DNA from: Stereocaulon alpinum
Lineage: Eukaryota; Ascomycota; Lecanoromycetes; Lecanorales; Stereocaulaceae
Length of the DNA: 42,639 nucleotides
NCBI GenBank assembly: GCA_018257865.1
Contig: JAEUBA010000152.1
Location: forward strand, 1 to 42,639
Direction: 5' to 3'
The first letter of the stretch is position 1. Every line of letters begins with the position of its first letter. Below the pieces are notes generated by a model. The model was not told where the DNA came from and searched no databases. It saw nothing but the letters and a program-made list of their open reading frames with translations. A program made the position numbers and the translations under genes. Positions 10,533-20,363 of the stretch are shown one piece after another.

Positions 10533-13500
10533 TCATCGAGGAAGTGGGGATCGGCACTTTTTGTTGGTTTTGATATGGCCAACCTGGCCACAATTCGCGC
10601 ACTTGCGCTGTGTACCGGCAGCCTTCGCTCCAGCGACGGGAGACGATGGAGAGCCCGCATCATCAGCAGGACCATCGAAGTGGACTCCCTTTTGCTTGTC
10701 CCGAGCAATGCGACGTTCTTTGTTGCGCTGTAGACGATCCAACTCTTTCTGTAATCTGTGACACCGTTAATGAGTGTCTTTTTCCCAGATGCATTATCAG
10801 AATGTACGTACTTCTGCTGTCTACGGCGATTTTGCTCTGGATCATCGGTCGGTACCAAGTCATGCAACCTGAAATAGTCAGCTATCACTCTACAAGATGT
10901 TTAGCAGAATTCACCCTGTCGCTTCATCCTCCTTAGCATGCCTTCGACGTAGGTACTGCCGTATGACCTTTGGATCTCGTATAATATCAACAACCGGTCT
11001 GGGATTACCATATTCGTCTGGAACATTGCGAGTGATTCTTAGGATCTTGCCCGACTGGCTGCCAGTACTATGTTGGGTGAACTGACTCATAGTCTCATCG
11101 TCCTTTCGGCGTGATGCAGCAGGAGTTTGCGCTTCCGACCGCGGAGTGGCCGCAGCTGCGGCATTTCTCGAGGCCTCTTCGACAGGGTCCTCGTCCATGT
11201 CTGAGTCAGATTGCTCAACAGTCGCGGACAGACTTTGTTTTTGAGCTTCCCAGATGCGGCGAATTGACTCCTCATAGGACTTCTGTTGTTCTTGAACATT
11301 GTAGGCATGGCCACCAGAGTCCTTCATGTGTCTTGCATGCATTTTCTCCGATGCGCTTGCACCTGCTGCCTTGAAACCTCCTTTCATAGAGGTCTTGATG
11401 AAACTGAACGCTTCACCTCGGCCGGAAGGATCGCCTTCGCCGTGCAGCGCCAGCATAGCTTTGCCCTGAGTGGCGTGTAAGAAGTTTCGGGATGTGTACC
11501 AAGGAGCAAGTTGTTGCTCAACGCTTTGACCTTCTTTAGAGTCGTCCTCGTCGGAATTGTCGTCTGTTTTATTGAAACCCGCATCATGGAGATGCTGTTG
11601 ACCAACCTGCATGGACTCCAGGAGACACACATCTTCTGGTTTCACCATCATTCTTACCGTCTCTACGTCTGGGATGGTTTCGCCAGGATTCATTTGCCAT
11701 TCCTTGTGCTCTTTGTTGAACCTCATAAATTCTTTCATCTTTTGTCGGTTTTGCATATCGTTGGTATCTACGAAGTGGCTGGTGACTTCGCTGATGCTCA
11801 ATCGGTGGGACTTGCTTCTTCGAAGTAGACGATAGGAGATCATCTTAAGGCGATTCTTGGCGGCAGTGGTGACTTTTCTAGAATGTGGCCCTGGTACATC
11901 TACCGATGGAAATTCTTGACCCACGGCGTAGAGATGGTCAATGCCCCTCACGGACCAACTGGTTCCATGTACTCCCGTGGTGGTTTTGATTATCATGAAA
12001 TCTGTGTTCTTTGGCTCCTGTCTGAAGATGGGCGCTTTGTACATGGCATTGTAGAGAGCAGGTGTGGTCTGTCCTGAATCGACATGGCCAAATATGGAGA
12101 ACGGACTCTTGTCTTGGGGTAAGAGGACAGCTGTCTCCCCAATGTCAAGCTTTGGCCTGGATGTATCTTCTGTATTCTTCCTTCGATAGTAATTGACGAC
12201 ACGACTACCCATGCCAATGTTGGACAGTATCGTTGGGTATTCCTCTGAATACTCTAGGAGCAGAACGTTTGAATTGTCCGCCAATGTGAGATCCTTGCTC
12301 TCATGGAAGATACTCTGAGTGTTCTTTGATTTCAAATGCTTCCTCTTCATGAACTGCGGTTTGGCCATGGTGATCTGTTCGTTTCTATTGACCTTCAGTA
12401 TTGGTCGATGAAACGACCTAGCTTCTTGCTTGTCGAGCTTGATTTTGTACTTGAAATGATCAGCCCTAGTAGAAGGTTCATGTAAAGAAAGGGTGTTAAT
12501 TGAGGCTTACAAGGGGCCACTGCAATCTCACTGCAGGCAGACTGTGTTCGACCGCCATGTTCCCGAGCATGCTACGGACCTTGCTCTGATGATTCTCTTT
12601 GAGCTGTTCATATGCCTCATCGTTGGATATATTGTATCTTTGGCTCAAACCCTTCGACAGTGCTCCACGTCCAGCCCTTTTGAGATCAGACCGCCCAAGT
12701 GCGTTCTTAGAGACGCTTGCTTGCACGTGATCAATGAGTAGCTGAGAATCATTGAGGTCCAACGTTATGGTTTTCGCGATTTTCGAAGTAGCATTCTCAG
12801 GGTCTTGGAGAGAAGGGAACGAGAAGTGAGGTGCTTGCATCAGGTAGGCCTCAAGACCATCTAGCTTTCGCCTCTTGGAGTCTAGTATTAGTATCTGCAC
12901 GAAAGGAGATCAGATTCATTCCTCTTACTTTTGCACGCGAGCAGTTTGTTCCATGATCCGGATCAGAATTGTTATCTACCAAAGCACGGGCACTTGCTGA
13001 TCTGTCATTATGAGGTCTTGCCTCATTAGAAGCAATGGACCCGGCCAGACTGCGAGTTTCCCAGTCTTCGCAAATGATCTGCAGGTCTTGCCATGAGACT
13101 CCCCCAATCGCCTCGGTTTCCGAATTTGACTCCATGCCCAAGTCTTCCCCGTCCGTTTTCTCATCCGCAATCTCTTGCTGTATATGTATTATGCCCAGCT
13201 CTTCCATTTCCTCATACGTTCGTTTGCTTGGCGCAGACGAGACCTTGAAGCTTTTCTCTTGATCCTGAGCTAGCTCGAGGCTAACTTTGGTAGGATTGAC
13301 GGGCTTGGGCGGCTTGGGAATGGTTTTGCCAACATACCGTGCTCTCTTGGGTGGGAGTAGATCCATGAACCTTGGGACTGTGTTTCGCTCGAACTTAGGC
13401 CACATCCAAGCCATGACCTCCTCTTGATTCCCTGTTGGGGCGAGCGACACCTCGAGCTGCCTCAACCCTGATCTGGACTCAGCGAATAGCTGTTGCTGCA

Positions 13501-14050
13501 GCTGCTGCTCTTTTGATAGTGGGACATCCTGAGGAGAAGCTGTCAGAGATTGAGATAAAGCACTCGCCTGTGATTCAAGTAGCTGCGACACCGGCCGCGG
13601 CTGGGATTTTGTAGGTAGTGGCACACTATCGTCAAAATCGAAAGGGTCATCCGTGTCCTCCAGCCCCAGGTATGTGTGGCCTGTAGCGTCCCTTGCGTCC
13701 CTTGGAGGCGACGGACGATCTCCAAAGAGATCATCGAGGCCTTCATCATCGTGCGCGTTATTAGATGTCAATCCTTGTAGACCGTCATTCTGCATGAAAG
13801 CGTCCAGACCATGGGACGTTTGTTCGGCGCTATCCTCGTACTGTCTTCGGATGTCCTGCCCACTCTTCGCGTCCTCATCATCGGCCAGGTCATCGTCACC
13901 AATGTCCTCGAAATCCTGGGCATCATCCGCCTTCTCGCCCGGTTCAAGCTCGCGATTCAGCTCTAAAGGGTTCCGAGCGTCAAGGACTTGATCGATCAAG
14001 GCCTGTTCTTGGTCGTCCTCGGCATTCTGAAGGTCTGTGGCGTGAGGCAT
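10533..14050 (-). CDS. TAF1: Transcription initiation factor TFIID subunit TAF1
   Basis: Largest TFIID subunit, the nuclear scaffold that contacts TBP and core promoters. Five exons: 14050-12929, 12894-12511, 12449-10915, 10868-10812 and 10755-10533, giving 1,106 residues, a usual length for filamentous ascomycetes. The N-terminus is acidic (FEDIGDDDLADDED, about 47-60), as in the TBP-binding TAND region. The DUF3591 core covers about 440-865: LPAVRLQWPL joins KIKLDKQEARSFHRP across intron 2, then NTQSIFHESKDLTL, LLLEYSEEYPTILSNIGMGS, VVNYYRRK, ATQGKAML and GEGDPSGRGEAFSF. A lysine/glutamate-rich segment precedes a C-terminal zinc knuckle C1085-C1088-H1093-C1100 (CANCGQVGHIKTNKKC). There is no bromodomain, as usual in fungi. 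Introns from the 5' end are 34, 61, 46 and 56 nt. Intron 2 uses an AAG acceptor, required by frame and family sequence. Intron 1 is uncertain: a 12979 donor would make it 85 nt and remove 17 residues, also in phase. Confidence 0.95.
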
Positions 14051-14462
14051 GTTGCCCGCGCTTTGTCCCTTCAGGTATGGTATCTCTCATTTCGTGTACA
14101 CAAGTGTTAATGCTATCTCTTTCATTGTGATAGTCAAGCGTCAGGGTATACAGTCTAGAACACGTCAAAGGATCCTTGTGTCATAATGGCCCTTTAGGGG
14201 TGTGGAGGTGGGAGGAAGGGTTATTGGATTGGATTTATGTTACGAAAGACACCCCCAGGAATGTAATCTTTGTATGCCGCTAATAGATAAGATCCGCTTA
14301 GCGCGCTTAGCAATCAGGAGCCTGCGACCCTCACATTTCTTCACATTGCCTTGATTTGTCGCTCCAGCGCCGTACATTGAGTGAGACATCGACTACAAGT
14401 TCGTGGGACTTTAACGATCACTCTCTGATCCAAAGCACAAGCACGTATCTCTCCACTCTTTA
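14051..14462. other. TAF1 promoter and TGS1 3' flank
   Basis: 412 bp between two minus-strand genes. It must hold the TGS1 3' untranslated region and the TAF1 promoter. It contains short frames only; I see no defined regulatory motif. Confidence 0.5.
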
Positions 14463-15418
14463 TTATGGTCGTCGAAAAGTGAAGGCACCGAAGTATGCGC
14501 AGATTGCCTACAATCCTTTTAGGGTCGGGATACACTGCAGAGACTGATCAACTCACTTTGCTCGCGCCTTCCATGCAATAATGCATCACTACCATCTTGC
14601 TACTTCCACTGGGCTGCGCTGCCAATTGTCGCATATCAGAAGTTCTTGGTAGATACAACACGACATCATTAGCAAGTTCTTGAAAAGGCTTCACGAGATC
14701 AAGTAATGTGTACGGCTGCATCTTCGCGAGATCAAAGACTGCATTCGATCGATACCCAGGCCCTGCAACTGTTAGAGGAACTAACATCGGTAAGACGTAG
14801 CGAATCTGGCTTACCACCCCATGGAGGACTAGCAAAGATGACACTGTGCTCTGCAAGGTCCGCCAACTCATTCCGTAGAAATGAGAAACAATCTCCTTCG
14901 TACCAAGATATCTGATCCTGGACACCATAAATCTCGGCGTTGTGCTTCGCACATGCAAGAGCTTTCGGGTCTTTCTCAATTGCGTAGACTCTTTTCCACC
15001 TGCCAGATCGGGCAAAAGCAATGACGTTTCCACCAACGCCCGCAAAACAATCGATCAGGATACCTTTACTCTCAGGCGCCGCTTCTGCCACGTGGTCTGC
15101 CACCCTCCTGAAAGCTTGTCAAAATGCGCGCAAATCCGGTCCACTGACTTTGCTTCAGCTTACCTCGCGACTGGTTCTGGTGTCACTCCAAACCATGCGT
15201 CTTCTGTCATCCATATACCTTCATCATACTGTGAAAATATACTATAGCGCTGGTGATAGTACCTAGGTTACATCAGATGTTTTGTGGAAGGAAGCAACTA
15301 AGGGCACGCACTTCTGAACATCCCAGGGCATATCACTCAAATCCGCGTAGTGCTGACATCCTTCTGGTGGCGCGTTGGACTGAGCATCCTCGTCACCACT
15401 TTGGCAGACTTCATCCAT
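14463..15418 (-). CDS. TGS1: Trimethylguanosine synthase (RNA cap guanine-N2 methyltransferase)
   Basis: Converts the m7G cap of snRNAs and snoRNAs to the 2,2,7-trimethyl form using S-adenosylmethionine; acts in the nucleus/nucleolus. Five exons: 15418-15312, 15262-15164, 15107-14815, 14762-14557 and 14507-14463, giving 249 residues, the compact fungal form. Introns are 49, 56, 52 and 49 nt, all GT-AG. Conserved blocks in order: HYADLSDMPWDVQK, YYHQRYSIFSQYDEGIW (37-53), WFGVTPEPVAR, SAM motif IDCFAGVGGN (87-96), acidic YAIEKDP (110-116), and the catalytic SPPWGG (162-167), whose Trp stacks on the m7G base. It ends MHYCMEGASK then AICAYFGAF, joined across the last intron. Each intron is required to join these blocks. 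The start at 15418 is the first ATG giving a sensible N-terminus; upstream codons to 15553 look non-coding. Same strand as TAF1, 412 bp upstream of it. Confidence 0.94.
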
Positions 15419-15672
15419 TCTGTTCTTCTGGTTGACGAGCAACGTGCAGAGCGACAATAGAGATAGATTCAAGCCATAAGCTTGATCTCGTGCTGATGGT
15501 ATTATAAAGGTGAAACTTAAATTTGGACTTGCTCGAGATAGATCATATTTCAATCTAGTGGACCGACACCAATATTGTTGAGATACGTATGAGTATCGGG
15601 CTTTCTAGGATTTCTAGCCCCGGGCTGCTGAGCGGCTTCTTCTGGGGCTATCTATCAACCTGACTAGGGCTA
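15419..15672. other. TGS1 5' flank
   Basis: Upstream region of TGS1 up to the first MITE-like element. No gene and no recognised promoter motif. Confidence 0.4.
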
Positions 15673-15867
15673 GAAGGGTTTACCCCATGACTTGACAAAG
15701 TCCCTGAGTGGCCGCCCGGGATGCCCTAAGATGTGGCCTAGAGCTGGTTGTCTAGGCGACCAGAATTGTACCTGGAGATCACGGCTTTAACGCTTTCTAA
15801 GGGCCACTTAGGCTCCGTATAGCAGCGGTATTAGGGCTGAAATAGCAACTCAGGGTGTAAAACCTTC
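15673..15867. mobile_element. MITE-like element 1 (candidate)
   Basis: A 195-bp, relatively GC-rich segment flanked by TA on both sides (15671-15672 and 15868-15869). It starts GAAGGGTTTACCCC and ends GGGTGTAAAACCTTC, so the ends are imperfect inverted repeats of about 14 bp. It has no coding capacity. The end sequence GAAGGGTTTACC resembles that of element 2 next door (GARGGGTTCACC), suggesting related Tc1/mariner-type non-autonomous elements with TA target duplication. Confidence 0.5.
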
Positions 15868-15892
15868 TATTACTCTGCCTCATCGAAGTTTA

Positions 15893-16072
15893 GAGGGGTT
15901 CACCGCCCTACCGCCCCCTTGTAGGCCGAAGCATGGAGGAAGCTAGAAAGGCCCCTCAGGCTAATCACTTGGGCGGAAAATCTGGTCATCTCTAAGGGTC
16001 GCCGGGCTTCAGCCCTACATGTGGCCCGGTTGGGCAGGTTGGGCGGTAGGGCGGTAGGGCGGTGAACCCTTC
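15893..16072. mobile_element. MITE-like element 2 with 24-bp terminal inverted repeats
   Basis: A 180-bp segment flanked by TA (15891-15892 and 16073-16074). The left end GAGGGGTTCACCGCCCTACC (continuing CGCC) and the right end are inverted repeats of 24 bp with one mismatch. Just inside the right end the 8-bp unit GGGCGGTA is repeated. It has no transposase frame. The structure fits a miniature inverted-repeat transposable element using a TA target. Confidence 0.7.
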
Positions 16073-16074
16073 TA

Positions 16075-16249
16075 TTTCTAGGTGAATACCCCAAAGTTGC
16101 CGAACTATTAGGTTTCAACGACCTAAGACCAGGTGTGATGTGAGGTTTCTTGAAGATTGCCCAACTACTGATACATTCAGCTTGCGGCCGACAAGCCTCG
16201 TGCCTGACTGTTGTTTTACATCACTGGCGCTCACTACAGTGGTCTTCTA
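16075..16249. other. Spacer right of the MITE-like elements
   Basis: Mixed-composition DNA with no recognised gene or repeat, between element 2 and the possible broken gene. Confidence 0.4.
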
Positions 16250-17178
16250 GATATGTTGCTGCGATGAGTTGAATAATTTTAAATCTGAGTTGTTTTATGT
16301 CTCATCTTCAGGGCCTCACACTTACCGCTCCCCTAAATGACGCAAGAATAGTCTTGATACACGGTTCGTCATACGAACTTTGAGCCTCTACATCATGATC
16401 GGGTGTCGATCCACTCCATTGCTTAATCGACTGGTGCCTGGATTGCTCGTATGCCGTCGCGAGCGCAGGGTAACATGAATATTCACCCCACGGCAACGCT
16501 AACTGCTTGCGCGTCCTGACTTTGTATCACGATGGGCCTATCGGGTCCCACGAGTTGATGGTACTCGTAATTCACCGTCGCCACCCGTTTGCCTTGGTTC
16601 ACGCCAACTAGAAGCAGATCGAAGTTTCGCATTTGGATGTTGGCTTACGAAGCGGCATCATGTCCCGCAAATCGGGTTCCCTTTACAATCGCCTGCCACG
16701 CGGGATTGATGTGTAAGATGATCAGGAAGTGCAATGTTTTTGGTTGTCCAACATCCGCAAATCATACCCAAGTATCAGGTCCACTGCACGCTGCTCACAC
16801 TCGTTTGAAGCTTTCGCAGAGCACGTGCCGTTATCTTTCTGGTGATGTGTGGTTCGGAATAGAAACCCTGTCCAGCACAAATAACTGGCGCATCGTCCAG
16901 GCGCGTTTCTGCTCAACCGCTTGCCGTCCTTTTCTGTCATGAAACGGACTCCCTTCTAAGCGCAGCAAACAACTCGACTCGGAAAGCGCTTGTACTTGCA
17001 TTGGAGCGACACACCAGGTACGTAGATATCCGAACGCATGTTGAAGAGCACTGTTTCCGTTTCGAGGCGCTGTGTGTAGCATTGCTCCCGTCGTAACAGA
17101 AATGAGACATCGCTTGTGCAGACGATAAGAGTACCACGTTCCCAGAGGTATAAATTCGCCATCATACTCGTTGAACAT
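16250..17178 (-). pseudogene. Possible degraded or unresolved gene
   Basis: From an ATG at 17178 the minus strand is open for 115 codons (to 16831). The same frame then continues leftwards to about 16500 with only four further stops, and long readable stretches between them (about 16730-16660; 16655-16510, including NQGKRVATVNYEYHQL). A different frame takes over at about 16496-16330 and ends at a good GTAAGT donor near 16325. Two other frames across 16722-17165 are also open, so the true path is unclear. One stop (TCG TAA GCC near 16643) would be a CAA codon before a single RIP-type C to T change. I do not recognise the product. It could be a multi-exon gene whose introns I cannot place, a decayed gene, or chance open frames. 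Confidence 0.25.
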
Positions 17179-17235
17179 TGCTTCCTAAATACCGTTGGCT
17201 TGTTCGTCTACTGAAAATCTCCCAACAACGGCGCT

Positions 17236-17822
17236 ATGATTCTTATCGTACTGTCCTTTCTGTTCCTCCCATTCACTATTCTTGCCACGCCCATTACTTT
17301 AGGCGCGGCAGGAAACCTGACACTTGGAAGGATAACCAACAATACGGGGGATGTCCAACTTGCCAAAAGCTGTCCTTCCCCGCCCCCCGATGCACAACCT
17401 ATCAGTTTCGGATTTGACAAGCTTGGTGTAAGTGGTACAACCTACGGATGAGGTTTGACCTGCTTACACTCTCTGTTATACAGTTCATTGGCTGGATCGA
17501 AACCGACTCTCTAACTATATGCCTTGATGTCATTGCCATATTCCAACTCACCCATTGCTACGGCTCCCTTAGAAATAGCGAATCTGTGGAGTGCGCCTTC
17601 GACGAGTGGCTAGCTAAGGGTGACATAAAGATCTACATTAAGAACGAATATGAACTCTGGTTGCACCTTCAGGGAACGATTTTCAAAAAAACTTGGAATA
17701 AAGACATCCATATCCTAAATCTCCCACATGATAAAGGGGCCACGGCTGCCTTCAACAGTGGCTTGGATTCACCACCAGCCATCGCAAGTTCTGTTCTCAC
17801 TCCATTGCCCGCCACATATTGA
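17236..17822 (+). CDS. Small secreted protein, effector-like candidate
   Basis: Two exons, 17236-17427 and 17484-17822, give 176 residues. The 56-nt intron (17428-17483) runs from GTAAGT to ATACAG, is phase 0 and joins two long open frames. Residues 1-18 or so (MILIVLSFLFLPFTILATPI) form a clear signal peptide. The mature part has four cysteines (46, 77, 89, 101), two N-glycosylation sequons (N27-L-T, N35-N-T), a proline-rich patch CPSPPPDAQP (46-55) and no further membrane segment or GPI tail. I recognise no family. Short length, secretion, few cysteines, no relatives I know, and a position under 0.9 kb from RIP-mutated retroelements resemble effector genes of plant-associated ascomycetes; that role is inference. 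The reading direction opposes its left-hand neighbours. Expression and exon structure are unproven. Confidence 0.6.
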
Positions 17823-18699
17823 AACAGTGGTTTTCGGGCGCTTGACCAACTGCATCGTCGTTGGCTTCTTTGCAGGCTTCGACCCTGCCGGACATGAATA
17901 GAGGAGTCGAAAGTTTTCGAACAGTCCAATTTGCAATGCAAGGAAGTTGTTCAGCCCTAATAGAGATAGAATATGACAGCAATATAACCGCCCTGATGAG
18001 TGTGACTGCTTTCCACGGGCTTCTGATTCCGTTGATACAGGCTTCTTTGGCTTCATATATTCAGCTATTCTAGGGTTGAGTCGCAGCCATCAGAGCTGGC
18101 ACAAGCCGGCGAACGCCAGCTTAAGCTTCAAACGCCAAGAAAGGTGCCCTGGGAAGTGTTTGCGCATATCACGTAATATGCGCTGTTTGGGATTTGCGGC
18201 TGGGTTCTAATCTTGGTTCATGGGGTGTACTATTAGGGGTCCCCTCCAAGAAACTCAACACTCAGCGACGGAAACTATCCTGATACTACTTGGTGGCCAT
18301 GTTGACGCTTTCATCTGCCACCTTCACTACTTTGCGACTTGGACGAGACAGAATGTCTATCGGTCCCCTAATAGCGGCTCGTATCTTGTGTCAGGAGTCG
18401 AGCTAGCCGAGATTCTGTGTTAGGTTGCTGTGGTGACGGGTTGTCTTGGCACTGGCATTCTAGGAGCTTAGCGCTCTCGTCTCATATCTTCTTCCATGTG
18501 CGGTATTACTCTACTAGATAGGGTCTATACGGTCACTCTGTATACTGTCCAAGCATAGTCCTACTTGCCACCCGTGACATCTTGCACGAGATTGATGCCA
18601 GCGGATCCCTCGTAGTAGAACGCTTGCATTGCCGATACTAAGTGCGCAGTGCACAATTTATATACAGATGTCAAAAGTATAGTAGATAAGAGTTGTATT
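17823..18699. other. Right shoulder of the gene island
   Basis: Mixed-composition DNA with short frames only (for example 67-70 codons at 17861 and 18220 on plus), none with motifs or splice structure I can support. It ends where the LTR remnant starts at 18700. Confidence 0.4.
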
Positions 18700-18825
18700 T
18701 GTCAAAATATAGAGTAGAACACTTAATTCTTAGATACTAAGTACTATGTACGTAGTCTATATATAGTAGTAATACCTTCGTATACTAAGGTTTAGAAATT
18801 CTTAGTATATAGACTACTTTTAATA
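18700..18825 (-). repeat. LTR remnant related to element D
   Basis: 126 bp from TGTCAAAATATAGAGTAGAAC to ACTACTTTTAATA. It is followed by CTCCCTTTTA (a polypurine tract on minus) and about 60 bp that match the corresponding sequence inside the left LTR of element D. It marks the 3' end of a minus-oriented Copia relative, and it is the sharp right border of the gene island. Confidence 0.7.
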
Positions 18826-19543
18826 CTCCCTTTTATTTAAGTAAGTAATATTTATCTAATAGTACCTCCCTTTTTTTTATTTTTAAATATTAAGTACAAC
18901 AATAGAGATAGCGATAACGACGAGTATAATAGGCGAATAGGTCTACTAGGTTAGACGAGCGATTATACCGAGATATTGTAAAGCGGAAGGCGAATATTAG
19001 TACTAGGCCTAGTATACTTAGTAGGTTTCTAGTATATTAGGCGAAGTTCCTAGCACGCTTAGTAGCAGGCTTAGCTAGGGACTTAAAGAATCGCGTATAC
19101 CTTAAATTCCTTCTTACCTCCTTAGTTATTAGCTCTACTAGTAATCTATAAATTATACTCGCACTTACCTATCTATTAACCCTATAATAGTAATTACGTA
19201 CCTAGCCGCTACGCAGCTCTATATAAAAAGAGGACTTACTACCTTATAGATATAAGCCTAGTAAGATAATATAAGATAGGAAAGGAAGAGAGGGGGGTAG
19301 TATTAATAATAAGGGCGTATAAAGGATACGTCCTAATATAATAGTAGAGTAATAATAATAGTAATAAAAACTTATAAGGCCCTTAAAGTAAGGAAAGATT
19401 TAAAGAAAGAGTAAGGTATATAAAGGTTATAGACTAGGATATTATTAAAGTTTATAAAGAAGGTTTAAGAGATACTATAGGTAAATATAAATATAATAGT
19501 ATAAAGCTTCTTTTAAAACACGGTTAAAAGAATTATAAAGTAT
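18826..19543. other. RIP-mutated sequence, unassigned
   Basis: AT-rich, CA/TG-depleted. The first 60 bp continue the D-like element; beyond that I recognise nothing. Confidence 0.4.
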
Positions 19544-19586
19544 TGATTAATTGATTTATACGCCTATTCTAGTATCTATATATACT
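19544..19586 (-). mobile_element. 43-bp LINE 3'-end insertion
   Basis: A minus-oriented copy of only the last 40-odd bases of the Tad-type LINE (TGATTAATTGATTTATACGC and on). It is flanked by a perfect 13-bp duplication AATTATAAAGTAT (19531-19543 and 19587-19599). Extreme 5' truncation with a target duplication is typical of target-primed reverse transcription. Confidence 0.8.
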
Positions 19587-19724
19587 AATTATAAAGTATA
19601 TATAGAAGAATACCGCCGAAAAATATATAATAAAGGAAAAATATAACTAATTAGTACGCGAAATTAGCCTAATAAAGGTAATTAATAGCTAAGTAAATAT
19701 AGCCTAAACGGCTTAAGGGGGCTA

Positions 19725-20130
19725 AAAAACTAATTAATCTATTATACTTAAAGTAGAAGATATAAAGAAAGTTAACTTAATTATAATTAGGATTAATAAT
19801 AATAGCGAGAAAAAGTAAATAGCTTAAATAACCCTCCCCTAACTAATATAAATATCTAAAGGAGGAGGAGAAGTAGCTAGAGAAATTATTATAGTAAAAA
19901 GAATAGCGAGGGGAGATTTTATCTTTTAGATAACCTTAGTAAGGGCTAGGGAAGAGCTTAAAAAGGAGAATAAATAAATATAAAGATAATATAGATTAAC
20001 AAGGGTACTTTAAACGATAGTAATAATAGCGGTCTATAGGGTAGGAAAAATTATAAATATAAAAGATTAATAGGCGGTTTTTAAAGCTTTAAAGAAAAAT
20101 AATAAAAAGCTTTATCTAAAGTTAAAGATA
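19725..20130 (+). pseudogene. Tad-like LINE ORF1 relic
   Basis: One plus-strand frame reads, with RIP stops, GGGEVAREIIIVKRIARGDF, then VRAREELKKENK and AVFKALKKNNKKLYLKLKI. This spacing and wording resembles the ORF1 protein of fungal Tad-type LINEs (EAR...V.RL.SGD, EAREELE, EEAIKAL..DN..LHPGLKI). It is interrupted on the right by a reverse LINE tail. The resemblance is from memory of the family and needs a search. Confidence 0.5.
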
Positions 20131-20211
20131 ATTGATTAATTGATTTATACGCCTATTCTAGTATCTATATATACTAATAAGGGTATTCTATTATATTATT
20201 TATGAAACTAG
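20131..20211 (-). mobile_element. Short LINE 3'-end copy
   Basis: A reverse-oriented copy of the LINE 3' end (TTGATTAATTGATTTATACG onward, then TAAGGGTATTCT and TTATATTATT) covers about 70-80 bp. I could not define a target duplication. Element B begins 21 bp to the right. Confidence 0.6.
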
Positions 20212-20231
20212 TAGATAGTATACGTAGTATA

Positions 20232-20363
20232 TATTGAAATTCGGGTGTTCGATATCCTAAGGCTTAGTTATTAATAACTAAGGCTTAGCCCTAACCCTTA
20301 TATATATCTTATATAGTCGTACTTAGCTAGATAATTAAGTATTCTACCTATTATATTTTAATA
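20232..20363 (+). repeat. 5' LTR of element B
   Basis: 132 bp, TATTGAAATTCGGG to ATTTTAATA; both terminal dinucleotides (TG and CA) are RIP-altered to TA. GGTTATAAGCC at 20364-20374 is the primer-binding site, as in A and D. Confidence 0.88.

Noticed and set aside
13653..13991. 112-codon plus-strand frame rich in Ser/Arg
   Set aside because: Antisense shadow of the acidic N-terminal exon of TAF1.
15900..16118. 72-codon minus-strand frame starting MKPNSS
   Set aside because: Lies inside and across the end of MITE-like element 2; its proline-rich wording comes from the GGGCGGTA repeats.
17861..18423. Short plus-strand frames (70 and 67 codons) downstream of the secreted-protein gene
   Set aside because: No motifs, signal peptides or plausible splicing; frame lengths are as expected by chance in this composition.
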